DNA of 64,000 bases from Arthrobacter sp. EpRS71. Its GTDB lineage: Bacteria; Actinomycetota; Actinomycetes; Actinomycetales; Micrococcaceae. Below the pieces are notes generated by a model. The model saw only the letters and a program-made list of their open reading frames with translations. It was not told where the DNA came from and did no database searches. A program made the position numbers and the translations under genes. Shown piece after piece: positions 52,200 to 61,233 of the stretch. Within the stretch, counting starts at the first letter, position 1; the number at the start of each line of letters is the position of its first letter. The stretch spans positions 842,059-906,058 of the forward strand of contig NZ_LNUV01000003.1 in NCBI RefSeq assembly GCF_001512285.1, given 5' to 3'.

Positions 52200-52290
52200 G
52201 CGCAACCCGCTGACCCGAAGCACCCGCGTGACAGCTTTGACAGGAAAAGTGACTCACTTGTGAAGTTGCCCCTAGCCAAGAGGGGTCGCC

Positions 52291-52869
52291 ATGAACCATG
52301 CTTGCTGCATGTACTCAACGACGAGCCCATACCGCATCATCACGGTCTGCACCGGAAACATCTGCCGTTCGCCCATGGCAGCGCTTATGCTGACCGAAGC
52401 CTTCGACGCGGAAGGGCTCGGCGAGCTCGTAGTGGTGGACTCCGCGGGCACCACGGGGTACGAGGTGGGACACCCCATAGACCCCCGGGCCGCGCGGGTT
52501 TTGACAGCCCATCACCTGGCTTCCGAAGACCATGTTGCCCGCGAATGGCGGCCTGAATGGTACGCCGAAAGGGACCTGATCCTCGCCCTTGACGTTGATC
52601 ATTTCGGTTGGCTCCAAGCAGGCGCCCCGAATCACGCCTCCCTCGAAAAAGTCCGGATGTTCCGCAGCTACGATCCCCACATGGCAGGCCGCAGCTCCTT
52701 GGACCTCGGCATCGAAGACCCTTGGTACGGTGGCCACACCGACTTCGACAACACGTGGACGCTCATCAAAGCCGCCATTCCCGGGATCGTGCAGCATGTC
52801 AGGGCAGCCGTCGCCGCGTCCCAGGACGCGAAAACCCACGAGCCCCAGCAGGTAACCTCTATGACATGA
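52291..52869 (+). CDS. Low-molecular-weight protein tyrosine phosphatase
   Basis: A 192-residue protein with the phosphatase P-loop VCTGNICRSPMAALM (CxxxxxRS) near residue 20 and the catalytic Asp in GIEDPWYGG. The start is ATG 52291 after GAGGGG; the first about 12 residues with two Cys are unusual and ATG 52309 is possible. It dephosphorylates protein tyrosines, often in polysaccharide export control. The stop overlaps the kinase-PabB gene by four bases, an unexpected coupling to folate synthesis. Confidence 0.87.
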   Translation: MNHACCMYSTTSPYRIITVCTGNICRSPMAALMLTEAFDAEGLGELVVVDSAGTTGYEVGHPIDPRAARVLTAHHLASEDHVAREWRPEWYAERDLILALDVDHFGWLQAGAPNHASLEKVRMFRSYDPHMAGRSSLDLGIEDPWYGGHTDFDNTWTLIKAAIPGIVQHVRAAVAASQDAKTHEPQQVTSMT

Positions 52870-54899
52870 CCCCTGCACCTGTGATCATCGCTGTTGACGG
52901 CAGGTCCGGCGCAGGAAAAACCACACTTGCCGTTGAACTGGCGGCCCGGTTACGGCAACACCACAAGGTTTCGCTGTTCCACCTGGAGGACATCTACCCC
53001 GGCTGGAACGGCCTCATGCCCGGCATTGAGCGCTACGTGGGCACGGTCCTGAAGCCTCTCAGCGAAGGCCTGGCGGCAGAGTGGACCAGCTGGGATTGGG
53101 ACAAGCATTACGACGGCGGCCTGAACGTCACGCTGCCCGCCGAGATCGTGATTGTTGAGGGGGTAGGAGCGGCAGCGGACGCCGCCCGTTCCATGCTGGA
53201 CGCCGTGGTGTGGGTGGAATCCCCCGGCGACGACCGCCGTCGTCGTGCTTTGACCCGTGACGGAAGCACCTACGAACCGTACTGGGACAGTTGGGCAGCC
53301 CAGGAAGACGAGTGGCTTGCCAGCGATCAGGTGATCAGCGCCGCCGACGTCCGCGTTCAAAACCTCGCCGACGGCAGTGCGCCGGACCATGTCCTGCAGG
53401 CCCTCATGTACCTGCCTTCCGTTGCGTCGATTTTGTCGCCGGAACTCAGTGCGCGGCGGGGACTGCAACTGCGTTCGGAGCGCCTGGAGGCTACCCCCGA
53501 CGCTGCGGTGCTCTTCGAGTCCCTCTACGGCAAGTCCACGAACGCCGTGTGGCTGGATTCTTCCAACGCCTCCGCCGTCGCCGGCCGTTCCCAAGCGGCC
53601 GCCCGCAGCCGCTTCAGCATCCTGGCTGACGACGGCGGCACGTTCGGCCAGTCGGTACTGCACCGCTCCGGAACCACCCAAGTGACCACCGGTTCCGCCT
53701 CCGTCAGGACCTCCGGGCCGTTCTTCCGCTGGCTCGATTCCGTCTGGGGCCGCCGGGCCGTCCGCGCGCCCCGAGGTTACGACGGCCAGTTCACGCTCGG
53801 CTGGCTCGGCTACCTCGGCTACGAACTCAAGCGCGAAACAGGCGGGAATGACGTCTCCTCCCCCACCCCGGACGCCGCCTTGCTCTTCGCCGGCCGGGCT
53901 GTGGTGGTGGATCATCGCGAACAGACTGTCTGGCTGCTCGCCTTGGAAGCGCCCGACGCCGAGGAATGGTTGCGTGCGGCCCGCACCGCCATTGAGGCTG
54001 CTGCCGCCGGGGTTGCCGGGGCTGTCGTAGAGCCTTCCGGGACGGTTCCCGAATTCGTTAGCCGGGACTCCGCCACGGAGTATAAGCAGAAGATTGCACA
54101 CTCCCAGCATCAAATCAGCGAAGGTAACTCCTACGAGATCTGCCTGACCACCACGTTGGAATCTCCGGCGGGGACGTTGGATCCGTGGGCAAGCTACCTG
54201 GCGCTGAGGCGCCGGAACCCTGCACCCTTTGCCAGTTACCTTCGGTTCGGCGAATTGGTGGTGGCAAGTTCATCACCTGAGCGGTTCCTGCGCATCATGT
54301 CCGACGGCGGTATGCGCGCCGAGCCGATCAAGGGCACCCGCGGCCGGTCTGCTGACGCTTCTGAGGATGCTGCTCTGCGGCACGACCTTGAGACGTCGCT
54401 GAAGGACCGTGCGGAGAACATCATGATTGTGGACCTGCTGCGCAACGACCTCAGCCATTTCGCCGTCCCGGGCTCCGTGACTGTCAGCAGGTTGTGCGCG
54501 ATCGAGAGCTATGCAACAGTCCACCAAATGGTGAGCACCATCGACGCGCACCTTCGGCCGGGTGCTCCACGGGCGGAAGCCTTGGCTGCGGCCTTTCCCG
54601 CCGGGTCCATGACAGGAGCACCGAAGATCAGCACCATGGACATCCTGGACCAGCTCGAGTCCGGGCCCAGGGGGATCTACTCCGGCGCCATCGGCTACTT
54701 CTCATTGAATGCCGCCACGGACCTTGCCGTGGTGATCCGCACGCTGGTGGTGAACCCGGATGGCGCTGGCGGACGAACCTTGTCCCTCGGCGTGGGTGGG
54801 GCCATCACCGCGGATTCCGTGGCCGATGACGAGTACCAGGAAATCCGGACCAAGGCTTTCGGTGTGCTGTCCACGCTGGGCGCTGACTTCCCGGACTGA
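52866..54899 (+). CDS. pabB: P-loop kinase domain fused to aminodeoxychorismate synthase component I
   Basis: A 677-residue fusion. Residues 1-about 190 form a uridine-kinase-like P-loop NTPase: Walker A VDGRSGAGKTTLAVELA (residues 10-26), then LFHLEDIYPGWNGLMPG and IVIVEGVGAAA. Residues about 200-677 are PabB: GYDGQFTLGWLGYLGYELKR, KGTRGRS, DLLRNDLSHF and FPAGSMTGAPKISTMDILD, the chorismate-binding core. PabB makes 4-amino-4-deoxychorismate with a glutaminase partner for folate. PabB alone is about 450 residues. pabC lies downstream beyond the cls gene on the other strand. The kinase substrate is unknown. Confidence 0.87.
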   Translation: MTPAPVIIAVDGRSGAGKTTLAVELAARLRQHHKVSLFHLEDIYPGWNGLMPGIERYVGTVLKPLSEGLAAEWTSWDWDKHYDGGLNVTLPAEIVIVEGVGAAADAARSMLDAVVWVESPGDDRRRRALTRDGSTYEPYWDSWAAQEDEWLASDQVISAADVRVQNLADGSAPDHVLQALMYLPSVASILSPELSARRGLQLRSERLEATPDAAVLFESLYGKSTNAVWLDSSNASAVAGRSQAAARSRFSILADDGGTFGQSVLHRSGTTQVTTGSASVRTSGPFFRWLDSVWGRRAVRAPRGYDGQFTLGWLGYLGYELKRETGGNDVSSPTPDAALLFAGRAVVVDHREQTVWLLALEAPDAEEWLRAARTAIEAAAAGVAGAVVEPSGTVPEFVSRDSATEYKQKIAHSQHQISEGNSYEICLTTTLESPAGTLDPWASYLALRRRNPAPFASYLRFGELVVASSSPERFLRIMSDGGMRAEPIKGTRGRSADASEDAALRHDLETSLKDRAENIMIVDLLRNDLSHFAVPGSVTVSRLCAIESYATVHQMVSTIDAHLRPGAPRAEALAAAFPAGSMTGAPKISTMDILDQLESGPRGIYSGAIGYFSLNAATDLAVVIRTLVVNPDGAGGRTLSLGVGGAITADSVADDEYQEIRTKAFGVLSTLGADFPD

Positions 54900-54905
54900 G
54901 TTTTT

Positions 54906-54939
54906 GTACAGCTCCTGCTCTAAAGGGCGTTAGCTGTAC
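54906..54939. terminator. Weak hairpin between convergent pabB fusion and cls genes
   Basis: An 8-bp perfect stem GTACAGCT (54906-54913) with AGCTGTAC (54932-54939) lies in the 45-base gap between the stops. TTTTT precedes rather than follows the stem on the + strand, so it is not a standard intrinsic terminator. Confidence 0.4.
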
Positions 54940-54944
54940 GCAAA

Positions 54945-56474
54945 CTACTGGAGCGTGGCGGTCAATCTGGCCACGTTATCCACATACTTGGCCAGCGGGG
55001 GCCTATCCATCCAGTCGTCCAGCATAAGCTCACGGGACACCTCGCGATACGTGGATTCAACCGCGCGCATGAGGTCCACGGTTTCGGCGCCCAAAAGCAT
55101 CACCGAAACCTCCATGTTCAGGGAGAAGGAGCGCATGTCCATGTTGCTGGAACCAAGAACGGCCACTTCGTCGTCGATAGTGAAGTGCTTGGCGTGGAGG
55201 ACATATGGCGCCCGGTACAGGTAGATACGCACGCCAGCACCCAGCAACGCTTCATAGTAGGAGCGTTGGGCGTGGTGAACCAGGAATTGGTCGCCCTTTT
55301 CGGACACGAAGAGCTCCACATCGACGCCTCGCTGCGCGGCGGTGGTAATGGCGTAGAGGAGGGAGTCGTCCGGCACAAAGTAGGGGCTGCAGATGGAGAT
55401 CCTGTGCTGCGCTGAATAGATCAGGGTGTTGAACAAGCGGAGGTTGTTCTCGGTGGCGAACCCTGGACCACTCGGCACTACTTGCGCTGTGACGCTGCCC
55501 GGAGAGGGCTGGCTTGGTAGTCGGAGCTGGTCCTCAAGGGATTCGTCCGTTTCGCTGAGCCAGTCTGTGGCGAAGACGACGTTGAGGGTTGCCACGATGG
55601 GACCTTCGAGCCGGGACATGAGTTCAACCCATTTACGGCCAACCTTGTGGTGCTTCGGGTTGTTGTACGAGGGCTCGATCAGGTTCTGGGAGCCGGTGAA
55701 AGCGATCTCGCCGTCGATCACCATGATCTTGCGGTGGTTCCGGAGGTCCGGACGCCGCCATTGACCATGGATGGGAAGCAGCGGAAGCATCCGCTTCCAT
55801 TGGATCTTGCCTGCTTTGAGCCGGCGGATCAGGCGACGGTATCCCTTGACCCGCAGCGTTCCGATGTGGTCGAAGAGCAGCCTGACGGTGACACCCCGTT
55901 CAGCAGCGTTCTCAAGCTCGGTGAGCAGTTCGTCCGTCACGGAGTCGCTGCTCATGATGTAGAACTCGGCGTTGATGTAGCTCTTGGCACCCTTGACCGC
56001 TTCGGCCATGGCTTTGATGGACTCGTGGTACCCGGGGATCAGCTCAACCTTGTTGCCGTCAACCATGGGCAGCGAACCGAGGCGATGATTCAGCTCACCC
56101 GCTGACTTCACCCATTCCGGCCCCGAGTAAACGCTCACCGGGTCGGCAAGATCGGAGGTGACGGCACGAACGCGCCGATTTACCTCTTCCTGCTGCTCAC
56201 GCCGTCGCTTGGACAGTTTGAAGTTGCCGAAAAGGAGGAAGAGAACAAACCCTACGGAAGGGATAAGGAACACAGCCAAAAGCCAGGCCATGGCAGTAGT
56301 GGGGCGCCTGTTACCGGGAATGATGCCCAGCAGGACGATCCGCATGACCACTTCCGCGATGGCCCACGCACCCAGTAACCAGGTCCACTCCTGGCCAAAC
56401 GGAAAAGGAAAGAGCACCTGCAAACCCCCACGCTCCAAGAACAACAGTGACCTCAGCCTATCCGGCAAAGTCAT
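54945..56474 (-). CDS. cls: Cardiolipin synthase
   Basis: A 509-residue phospholipase-D-superfamily enzyme. Two N-terminal membrane helices lie at about residues 28-50 and 60-82. The first HKD motif is HRKIMVIDGEIAFTGSQN and the second HAKHFTIDDEVAVLGSSN. It joins two phosphatidylglycerols, or an equivalent pair, to make cardiolipin at the membrane. It is divergent from pabC by 28 bases. Confidence 0.92.
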   Translation of the reverse strand: MTLPDRLRSLLFLERGGLQVLFPFPFGQEWTWLLGAWAIAEVVMRIVLLGIIPGNRRPTTAMAWLLAVFLIPSVGFVLFLLFGNFKLSKRRREQQEEVNRRVRAVTSDLADPVSVYSGPEWVKSAGELNHRLGSLPMVDGNKVELIPGYHESIKAMAEAVKGAKSYINAEFYIMSSDSVTDELLTELENAAERGVTVRLLFDHIGTLRVKGYRRLIRRLKAGKIQWKRMLPLLPIHGQWRRPDLRNHRKIMVIDGEIAFTGSQNLIEPSYNNPKHHKVGRKWVELMSRLEGPIVATLNVVFATDWLSETDESLEDQLRLPSQPSPGSVTAQVVPSGPGFATENNLRLFNTLIYSAQHRISICSPYFVPDDSLLYAITTAAQRGVDVELFVSEKGDQFLVHHAQRSYYEALLGAGVRIYLYRAPYVLHAKHFTIDDEVAVLGSSNMDMRSFSLNMEVSVMLLGAETVDLMRAVESTYREVSRELMLDDWMDRPPLAKYVDNVARLTATLQ

Positions 56475-56502
56475 GGCAACGGCACCGCACTAAGCTGGGA
56501 GC

Positions 56503-57444
56503 ATGACTTCACCTGCTCCCACGGTCTTGGTTTTCCTGGACCCGGCCTTTGAAAACGGACGTGTTGCCGACTCCAGCCAGCCCCAGATCATGGCCACGGA
56601 CCTTGGCGCCACGCGTGGCGACGGCGTGTTCGAATCACTCCTCGCCGTTCAAGGCCGTCCCCGCAAGGTGCAGGCTCATCTGAACCGCTTGAGCAGTTCC
56701 GCGGCAGCATTGGACCTGGTGCTTCCGGAGCAGGATGCCTGGCGCAAGGCGATCGATACCGCCATCAACGAGTTCCGCGACGTCCATCCTGCCCCTACGC
56801 CGGAGGAAGACGAGGTTGTGGTCAAGTTAATCGTCACCCGTGGTGTTGAAGGCGCAGCCAGCCCTACCTGCTGGGTGCAGGCTTCGCCCTCGCCCGCGGG
56901 CAGCCGACGGCAGCGTGAGACGGGCATCGACGTCGTCCTTTTGGACCGTGGCTTCGACACCGAAGCCGGTGAGCGTGCGCCGTGGCTGTTGCTGGGCGCC
57001 AAGACGCTCTCCTACGCGGTCAACATGGCTGCGCTGCGCTTCGCCCACAAACAAGGCGCAGACGACGCCATTTTTACGTCCACAGACGGCCGCGTCCTGG
57101 AGGGGCCGACGTCCACGGTCCTGTTGGCTCATGTGGAAACGGTCGACGACGGCGGCGGTTCCGTCAGGTCTGTTCGCCGGCTCATCACGCCTCAGCATGA
57201 CAGTGGCATACTTCCCGGCACCTCGCAGGGTGCGCTGTTTGCCGCCGCGAAGGCCGCCGGATGGGAGCTCGGCTACGGGCCGCTTGTCCCCCAGGACCTG
57301 TTCGACGCCGACGCCGTGTGGCTCATCTCGAGCATCCGCCTGATTGCTCCCGTGAACCACATTAACGGCAAGGAAATCGGTACACCGGCTGTTCGGAAGC
57401 AACTCACTGCCGAGCTCAATGCGCTATTTGCGGGCATCGAGTAA
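56503..57444 (+). CDS. pabC: Aminodeoxychorismate lyase (class IV aminotransferase fold)
   Basis: A 313-residue PLP enzyme. GVFESLLAVQGRPRKVQAHL lies in the N-terminal lobe. The PLP Lys is in LLLGAKTLSYAVNMAALRFA, followed by TSTDGRVLEGPTSTVLL and the phosphate-binding PGTSQGALFAAA. It converts aminodeoxychorismate to 4-aminobenzoate plus pyruvate; proximity to the PabB fusion favours PabC over a branched-chain aminotransferase. The following 254 bases before the permease gene are relatively AT-rich, and no gene or clear structure was seen in them. Confidence 0.88.
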   Translation: MTSPAPTVLVFLDPAFENGRVADSSQPQIMATDLGATRGDGVFESLLAVQGRPRKVQAHLNRLSSSAAALDLVLPEQDAWRKAIDTAINEFRDVHPAPTPEEDEVVVKLIVTRGVEGAASPTCWVQASPSPAGSRRQRETGIDVVLLDRGFDTEAGERAPWLLLGAKTLSYAVNMAALRFAHKQGADDAIFTSTDGRVLEGPTSTVLLAHVETVDDGGGSVRSVRRLITPQHDSGILPGTSQGALFAAAKAAGWELGYGPLVPQDLFDADAVWLISSIRLIAPVNHINGKEIGTPAVRKQLTAELNALFAGIE

Positions 57445-57698
57445 GCCACGGGACTGCGAGAGTTTTCGCTGACGGAGCTCCGCTAGGAACCTAGCAGATG
57501 GCAAGTAGAGTAATCGCTCGCATGACTCAATGATTAGAACTTCTTGCCCTCGACCGTGGGTGGTCCGCGCGTTCAATCGCATTTCTTAGGCTCCTTGAAA
57601 TGGTCATTCGCCATGTGATGAATCTTGTTCTCGTGTTAGTTGGATCACGTCCGGCTGGTACTACTTCAGACTTTGCTGGCTAACTTCCCGGAGGGAAT

Positions 57699-59165
57699 AT
57701 GGGACTCAGCTCCCCCACAGAAGCCGAAGCATCGGCACACGAGGCGCAGTCCCGGACTGACGCCTCACCCACAGGCCTCCGCCGGTCCATGGAGGCCCGG
57801 CACCTGGTGATGATCGCCATGGGCGGCGTCATCGGCTCTGGCCTGTTCGTTAGTTCCGGATACACCATCTCCACCGCCGGGCCCCTGGGCGCGGTCATCG
57901 CTTTCCTCATCGGCGCCGTGGTGGTCTATCTGGTGATGGCATGCCTCGGGGAGCTCGCTGTCGCGTTCCCCGTCTCCGGCGCCTTCCACATTTACGCTGC
58001 CCGCACCATCGGCCCGGCTACTGGTTTTGCCACAGCATGGCTGTACTGGCTCTGCTGGGCTGTGGCTTTAGGTTCCGAGTTCACGGCAGCGGGCCTACTC
58101 ATGCAACGCTGGTTCCCGGGTGTGGACGTCTGGATCTGGTGCTTCGTCTTCGCCACCGTCCTGTTCACACTGAACGCCATTTCATCGCGTGTCTTTGGTG
58201 AATCAGAGTTCTGGTTCGCGCTCATCAAGGTCGCCGCCGTCGTCGGCCTGATCATCCTGGGCGGGGCCGCACTGGCCGGGTTCCACCCCCTCGCCGCTGG
58301 CGATTTCCCCTCCTTTGGCGAGAACTTCAGCACACCGGACGGGCTCTTCCCGAACGGCTTCACCGGCGTCTTCGTCACCTGCCTGGCAGTGTTCTATGCT
58401 TTCTCGGGCTCCGAACTGATCGGCGTTGCCGCCGGCGAGACCGCGAACCCCGGCGCGAACATCCCCAAGGCCATGCGGACCACGGTCATCCGGCTGATGA
58501 TCTTCTTTGTTGGTGCGATCGTGGTCATCGCAGCCACCATTCCCTATGAGCAGGTCAGCGTGGACGAGAGCCCGTTCGTCACGGTCTTCTCCATGCTCGG
58601 CATCCCGTTCGCCGCGGACATCATGAACTTCGTGATCATCACGGCGCTTCTTTCGGCCGGTAACTGCGGGCTCTTCTCCTGCGCCCGCATGCTCTTCTCG
58701 CTGGCAGACGAAGGCCACGCACCCAAGGTATTCCGTAAATTGACCAAGCGCGGGATCCCCATGGTGGCCCTCTGCGTCAGCATGCTGGGTGGACTGGCTT
58801 CGCTGATCAGCAGCGTGGTTGCCCCGGCCACCGTCTACCTGGTGCTGGTCTCCGTGGCCGGTTTCGCCACTGTTGGTGTGTGGATGTCCATTGTGGCTTC
58901 ACACTTCATCTACCGCCGGACCTTCATCAAGAACGGTGGAGACCTTTCAACGCTCCCCTACAAGGCCCCGTTGTTCCCGCTGGTGCCCATCCTCGCGTTC
59001 GCACTCTGTGTGGTGTCGCTGATCGGCATCGCGTTCGATCCCAACCAGGTGGCGGCACTGTTGTTCGGCGTCCCGTTCGTGGGGGCTTGCTACGCGATCT
59101 TCTACTTCAAATACGGGCGGCGGCGTTCGCTCAAGAAAGCAGCGAGTGGCTCTGCGGCTTCCTGA
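57699..59165 (+). CDS. Amino-acid permease (APC family)
   Basis: A 488-residue transporter with twelve predicted helices. Helix 1 shows the APC substrate-binding break GGVIGSGLFVSSGYTISTAG, helix 3 FPVSGAFHIYAARTIGPATG and helix 6 AFSGSELIGVAAGETANPG. This is the pattern of the GABA, lysine and aromatic amino-acid permease group. ATG 57699 has CGGAGGG upstream. It is monocistronic, with a strong terminator after it. Substrate not determined. Confidence 0.9.
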   Translation: MGLSSPTEAEASAHEAQSRTDASPTGLRRSMEARHLVMIAMGGVIGSGLFVSSGYTISTAGPLGAVIAFLIGAVVVYLVMACLGELAVAFPVSGAFHIYAARTIGPATGFATAWLYWLCWAVALGSEFTAAGLLMQRWFPGVDVWIWCFVFATVLFTLNAISSRVFGESEFWFALIKVAAVVGLIILGGAALAGFHPLAAGDFPSFGENFSTPDGLFPNGFTGVFVTCLAVFYAFSGSELIGVAAGETANPGANIPKAMRTTVIRLMIFFVGAIVVIAATIPYEQVSVDESPFVTVFSMLGIPFAADIMNFVIITALLSAGNCGLFSCARMLFSLADEGHAPKVFRKLTKRGIPMVALCVSMLGGLASLISSVVAPATVYLVLVSVAGFATVGVWMSIVASHFIYRRTFIKNGGDLSTLPYKAPLFPLVPILAFALCVVSLIGIAFDPNQVAALLFGVPFVGACYAIFYFKYGRRRSLKKAASGSAAS

Positions 59166-59179
59166 CCTTCTGTGGATAC

Positions 59180-59225
59180 AGATCAGCCCCTGTGCAACCT
59201 ATTCCGGTTGTCCAGGGGCTGATCT
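59180..59225 (+). terminator. Terminator hairpin after the amino-acid permease gene
   Basis: A 13-bp stem (59180-59192 with 59213-59225), extended inside by CAAC/GTTG pairs, begins 14 bases after the permease stop. The following bases to 59375 hold no recognised gene. Confidence 0.7.
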
Positions 59226-59375
59226 CGTCTCAAACTAGGTCAGGAGCCCAGGCCAGCTGGGCCTCCACCACCGACTTTGATGGCCAAACCTCCCCGACAC
59301 GCCAGCCACGGGGTGTGTCGACGGGCTCCCGCCGCCAAAGCAGGTGGATGCCGCACGCCCTTTCAGCGGTTGGAC

Positions 59376-59858
59376 CTACTTCTTGGCAGCGCGGACCGGG
59401 TGCTCGCTCAAAATGGACAACCGGTTGAAGGCGTTGATCCCAATGGCCGCCATGCACAGCACGCTGATCTGCTCATCGCTGTAGTGCTGGCGCGCCTGGC
59501 CGAAGAGCTCCGGGCTGGGCCTCGATGAGCTCATGCGGGTGATCTGCTCCGCAATCTCCATGGCCAGGGCCTCAGCGGGCTCAAACAACTGCACTTCCTT
59601 GTACACGGCAACGAGGGACAGCCGTTGTTCCGTCTCGCCATACTTCAGGGCCCGACGATGGTGAAGGTCCAGGCAGAAGGCACAGCCGTTGATCTGCGAG
59701 CACAAGTAGTTGATGAGTTCAAGGGTGCGGCGCGGGATGCCAAGCCGGTCAGCTTCGTCCACCAGTTGCTGTGAATAGTGGCTCAGTGTGGCGTAGAGAT
59801 CCGGCTGCTGCTTGTCCAGATAGCCGGCCAAACGTGGTGTTGTTTCCTGTTCAGGCAT
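59376..59858 (-). CDS. Carboxymuconolactone decarboxylase (AhpD-like) family protein
   Basis: A 160-residue helical protein with the CxxC-x-x-H motif in YLCSQINGCAFCLDLHHRRAL near residues 50-68 and the family tail QISVLCMAAIGINAFNRLSI. It probably acts as a thiol peroxidase or peroxide reductase. It differs clearly from the CMD protein at 21483 and has no ECF gene next to it. A 47-residue membrane peptide gene ends ten bases upstream of its start. Confidence 0.87.
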   Translation of the reverse strand: MPEQETTPRLAGYLDKQQPDLYATLSHYSQQLVDEADRLGIPRRTLELINYLCSQINGCAFCLDLHHRRALKYGETEQRLSLVAVYKEVQLFEPAEALAMEIAEQITRMSSSRPSPELFGQARQHYSDEQISVLCMAAIGINAFNRLSILSEHPVRAAKK

Positions 59859-59867
59859 GCTTGGAGC

Positions 59868-60011
59868 CTAACGCAACGGGGGTTCCTGTCCTCGCTTCAG
59901 CTCCTGAATGCGCAGTCGCAAGAAGATGATTGCGAGCACCAAGGCGTAAATCACCAACGCGGCGACGGCCACCATCAGCAGGGTGTAGAGAATACCAACA
60001 AGTGAAAACAA
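59868..60011 (-). CDS. Single-helix small membrane protein (47 residues)
   Basis: An open frame from TTG 60011 to the TAG at 59868-59870, with GGGGGA four bases upstream. The peptide starts LFSLVGILYTLLMVAVAALV (Leu read as Met), has one long hydrophobic helix (about residues 3-30) and a charged tail LRLRIQELKRGQEPPLR. It has the form of real small membrane proteins: positive cytoplasmic tail, no Cys. It lies just upstream of the CMD gene on the same strand. Function unknown; confidence is limited by its length. Confidence 0.5.
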   Translation of the reverse strand: MFSLVGILYTLLMVAVAALVIYALVLAIIFLRLRIQELKRGQEPPLR

Positions 60012-60092
60012 GAAATCCCCCAATTTACGGCGGCAACGTGCCGGGCCGAAGCTTCAGATGCTAGCAGGCCTCAGGGACACGCGCAGGTCATC

Positions 60093-60172
60093 GTGAGAGA
60101 GGGATCACCCCAAACCCGAGGGACGTGAGAGAGGGATCACCCCAAACCCGAGGGACGTGAGAGAGGGTTCAC
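60093..60172. repeat. 32-bp tandem repeat, two and a half copies
   Basis: Two exact copies of a 32-bp unit beginning GTGAGAGAGGGATCACCCC (60093-60124 and 60125-60156) and a third partial copy (60157-60172, one change). The third copy runs into the stop codon of the cysteine-synthase-like gene. There are no spacers, so it is not a CRISPR array. Confidence 0.9.
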
Positions 60173-61233
60173 TCGCGCGCGGCAGCGGTGTCGGCGGCGA
60201 GCCGGATGCCGTGCTCTGCCAGCCACACCGGGTTGAAGGCCTTGCTCATATAGTTCGTTCCGGCGTCGGGCGCGATGGCCACCACCACGGAACCGTGGGG
60301 CGCCGCCCGTGCCACACGAATGGCCGCAGCAACAGCGAGACCCGAGGACGGTCCCAGCGCGAGCCCTTCTTCGTCAAGGAGCCGGTGGACGGTGGTGTAG
60401 ACCTCGTCGTTGGGGATGCGCAGGAAACGGTCCACGATGGAGCGGGCGAAAGCCTTCGGCCATTCGGGCTCGGGCCAGGAGTTGCCCACACCGTCCACCA
60501 GGATCTCGCCCGGATGTCCGCCGCTGTAGGCGGAGCCGTAGGGATCGGCGCCAACAACCTCCAGATGCCCGCCCGGCCGCGAAGCTGCCACGCGATCCTT
60601 CAAGAACCTGCCGTTCCCGCTGATGGTCCCACCGGTTCCGATGCCTGCAACGAAGTGGGTGATCAACCCGCCAGTTTGTTCCCAGATTTCCGGCCCGGTG
60701 GTTTCATAGTGCGCGGCGGGATTGGCAGGGTTGTCGAACTGCATCGGCCGCCACGCTCCGGGTGTCTCCGCGGTAATCCGCGCTGCCACTGCCCGGGCGT
60801 TTTCCGGCGATTCCGACGGTGCGTTCCAGTCGGTCAGGATGACGCGGGCGCCGTAGTTGTGCAACGCGGCGAGCTTCTCCTCGGAGATCGTGTCGCCGGT
60901 AACCACCACTACCGGGTGTCCGGTCAGGTGACCAATGAGGGCCAGCCCTATCCCGGTATTGCCGGACGTACTCTCCACAATGGTGGCGCCCGGCTTCAGT
61001 TCCCCGGACTTTTCCGCCGCCCGGACCATGCTCAGCGCTGTCCGGTCTTTGATGGAACCGCCTGGGTTTTCGGACTCGAGCTTGACATGGATGGTGCTGC
61101 CCAAGCCCCGGCCCAGCGCCTCCAACGTCACCAGAGGTGTGTTGCCCACCTTGTCCAGGACTGAAGCGTCCAGCCCGTCAGGGACGGAGACAGCCGCGTG
61201 CACTCCATGTTTGCGGATCACTGTACTCACCAC
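60169..61233 (-). CDS. Cysteine-synthase-family PLP enzyme of the LLM-lyase operon
   Basis: A 354-residue fold-type II PLP enzyme. The PLP Lys is in ENPGGSIKDRTALSMVRAAE, the substrate loop is ESTSGNTGIGLALIG and the phosphate cup GIGTGGTISGNG. A 30-residue N-terminal extension precedes the usual start VGNTPLVTLE. It resembles cysteine synthase or cystathionine beta-synthase, but NDEVYTTVHRLLDEEGLALG shows it is a separate branch. It begins inside the HAL-like gene (overlap of 7 bases), so it is coupled to it. Its substrate is unknown. Confidence 0.85.
   Translation of the reverse strand: MVSTVIRKHGVHAAVSVPDGLDASVLDKVGNTPLVTLEALGRGLGSTIHVKLESENPGGSIKDRTALSMVRAAEKSGELKPGATIVESTSGNTGIGLALIGHLTGHPVVVVTGDTISEEKLAALHNYGARVILTDWNAPSESPENARAVAARITAETPGAWRPMQFDNPANPAAHYETTGPEIWEQTGGLITHFVAGIGTGGTISGNGRFLKDRVAASRPGGHLEVVGADPYGSAYSGGHPGEILVDGVGNSWPEPEWPKAFARSIVDRFLRIPNDEVYTTVHRLLDEEGLALGPSSGLAVAAAIRVARAAPHGSVVVAIAPDAGTNYMSKAFNPVWLAEHGIRLAADTAAARE

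Noticed and set aside
57445..57698. Riboswitch or tRNA in the AT-richer spacer before the permease gene
   Set aside because: No cloverleaf, T-box or known aptamer core could be drawn by eye; only promoter-like sequence is likely.
59226..59375. Coding fragment between the permease terminator and the CMD gene
   Set aside because: Open frames here are short, run into the CMD gene on other frames, and match no recognisable family.
60093..60172. Possible CRISPR array
   Set aside because: The repeat units are contiguous without spacers, there are only two and a half copies, and no cas gene is present.
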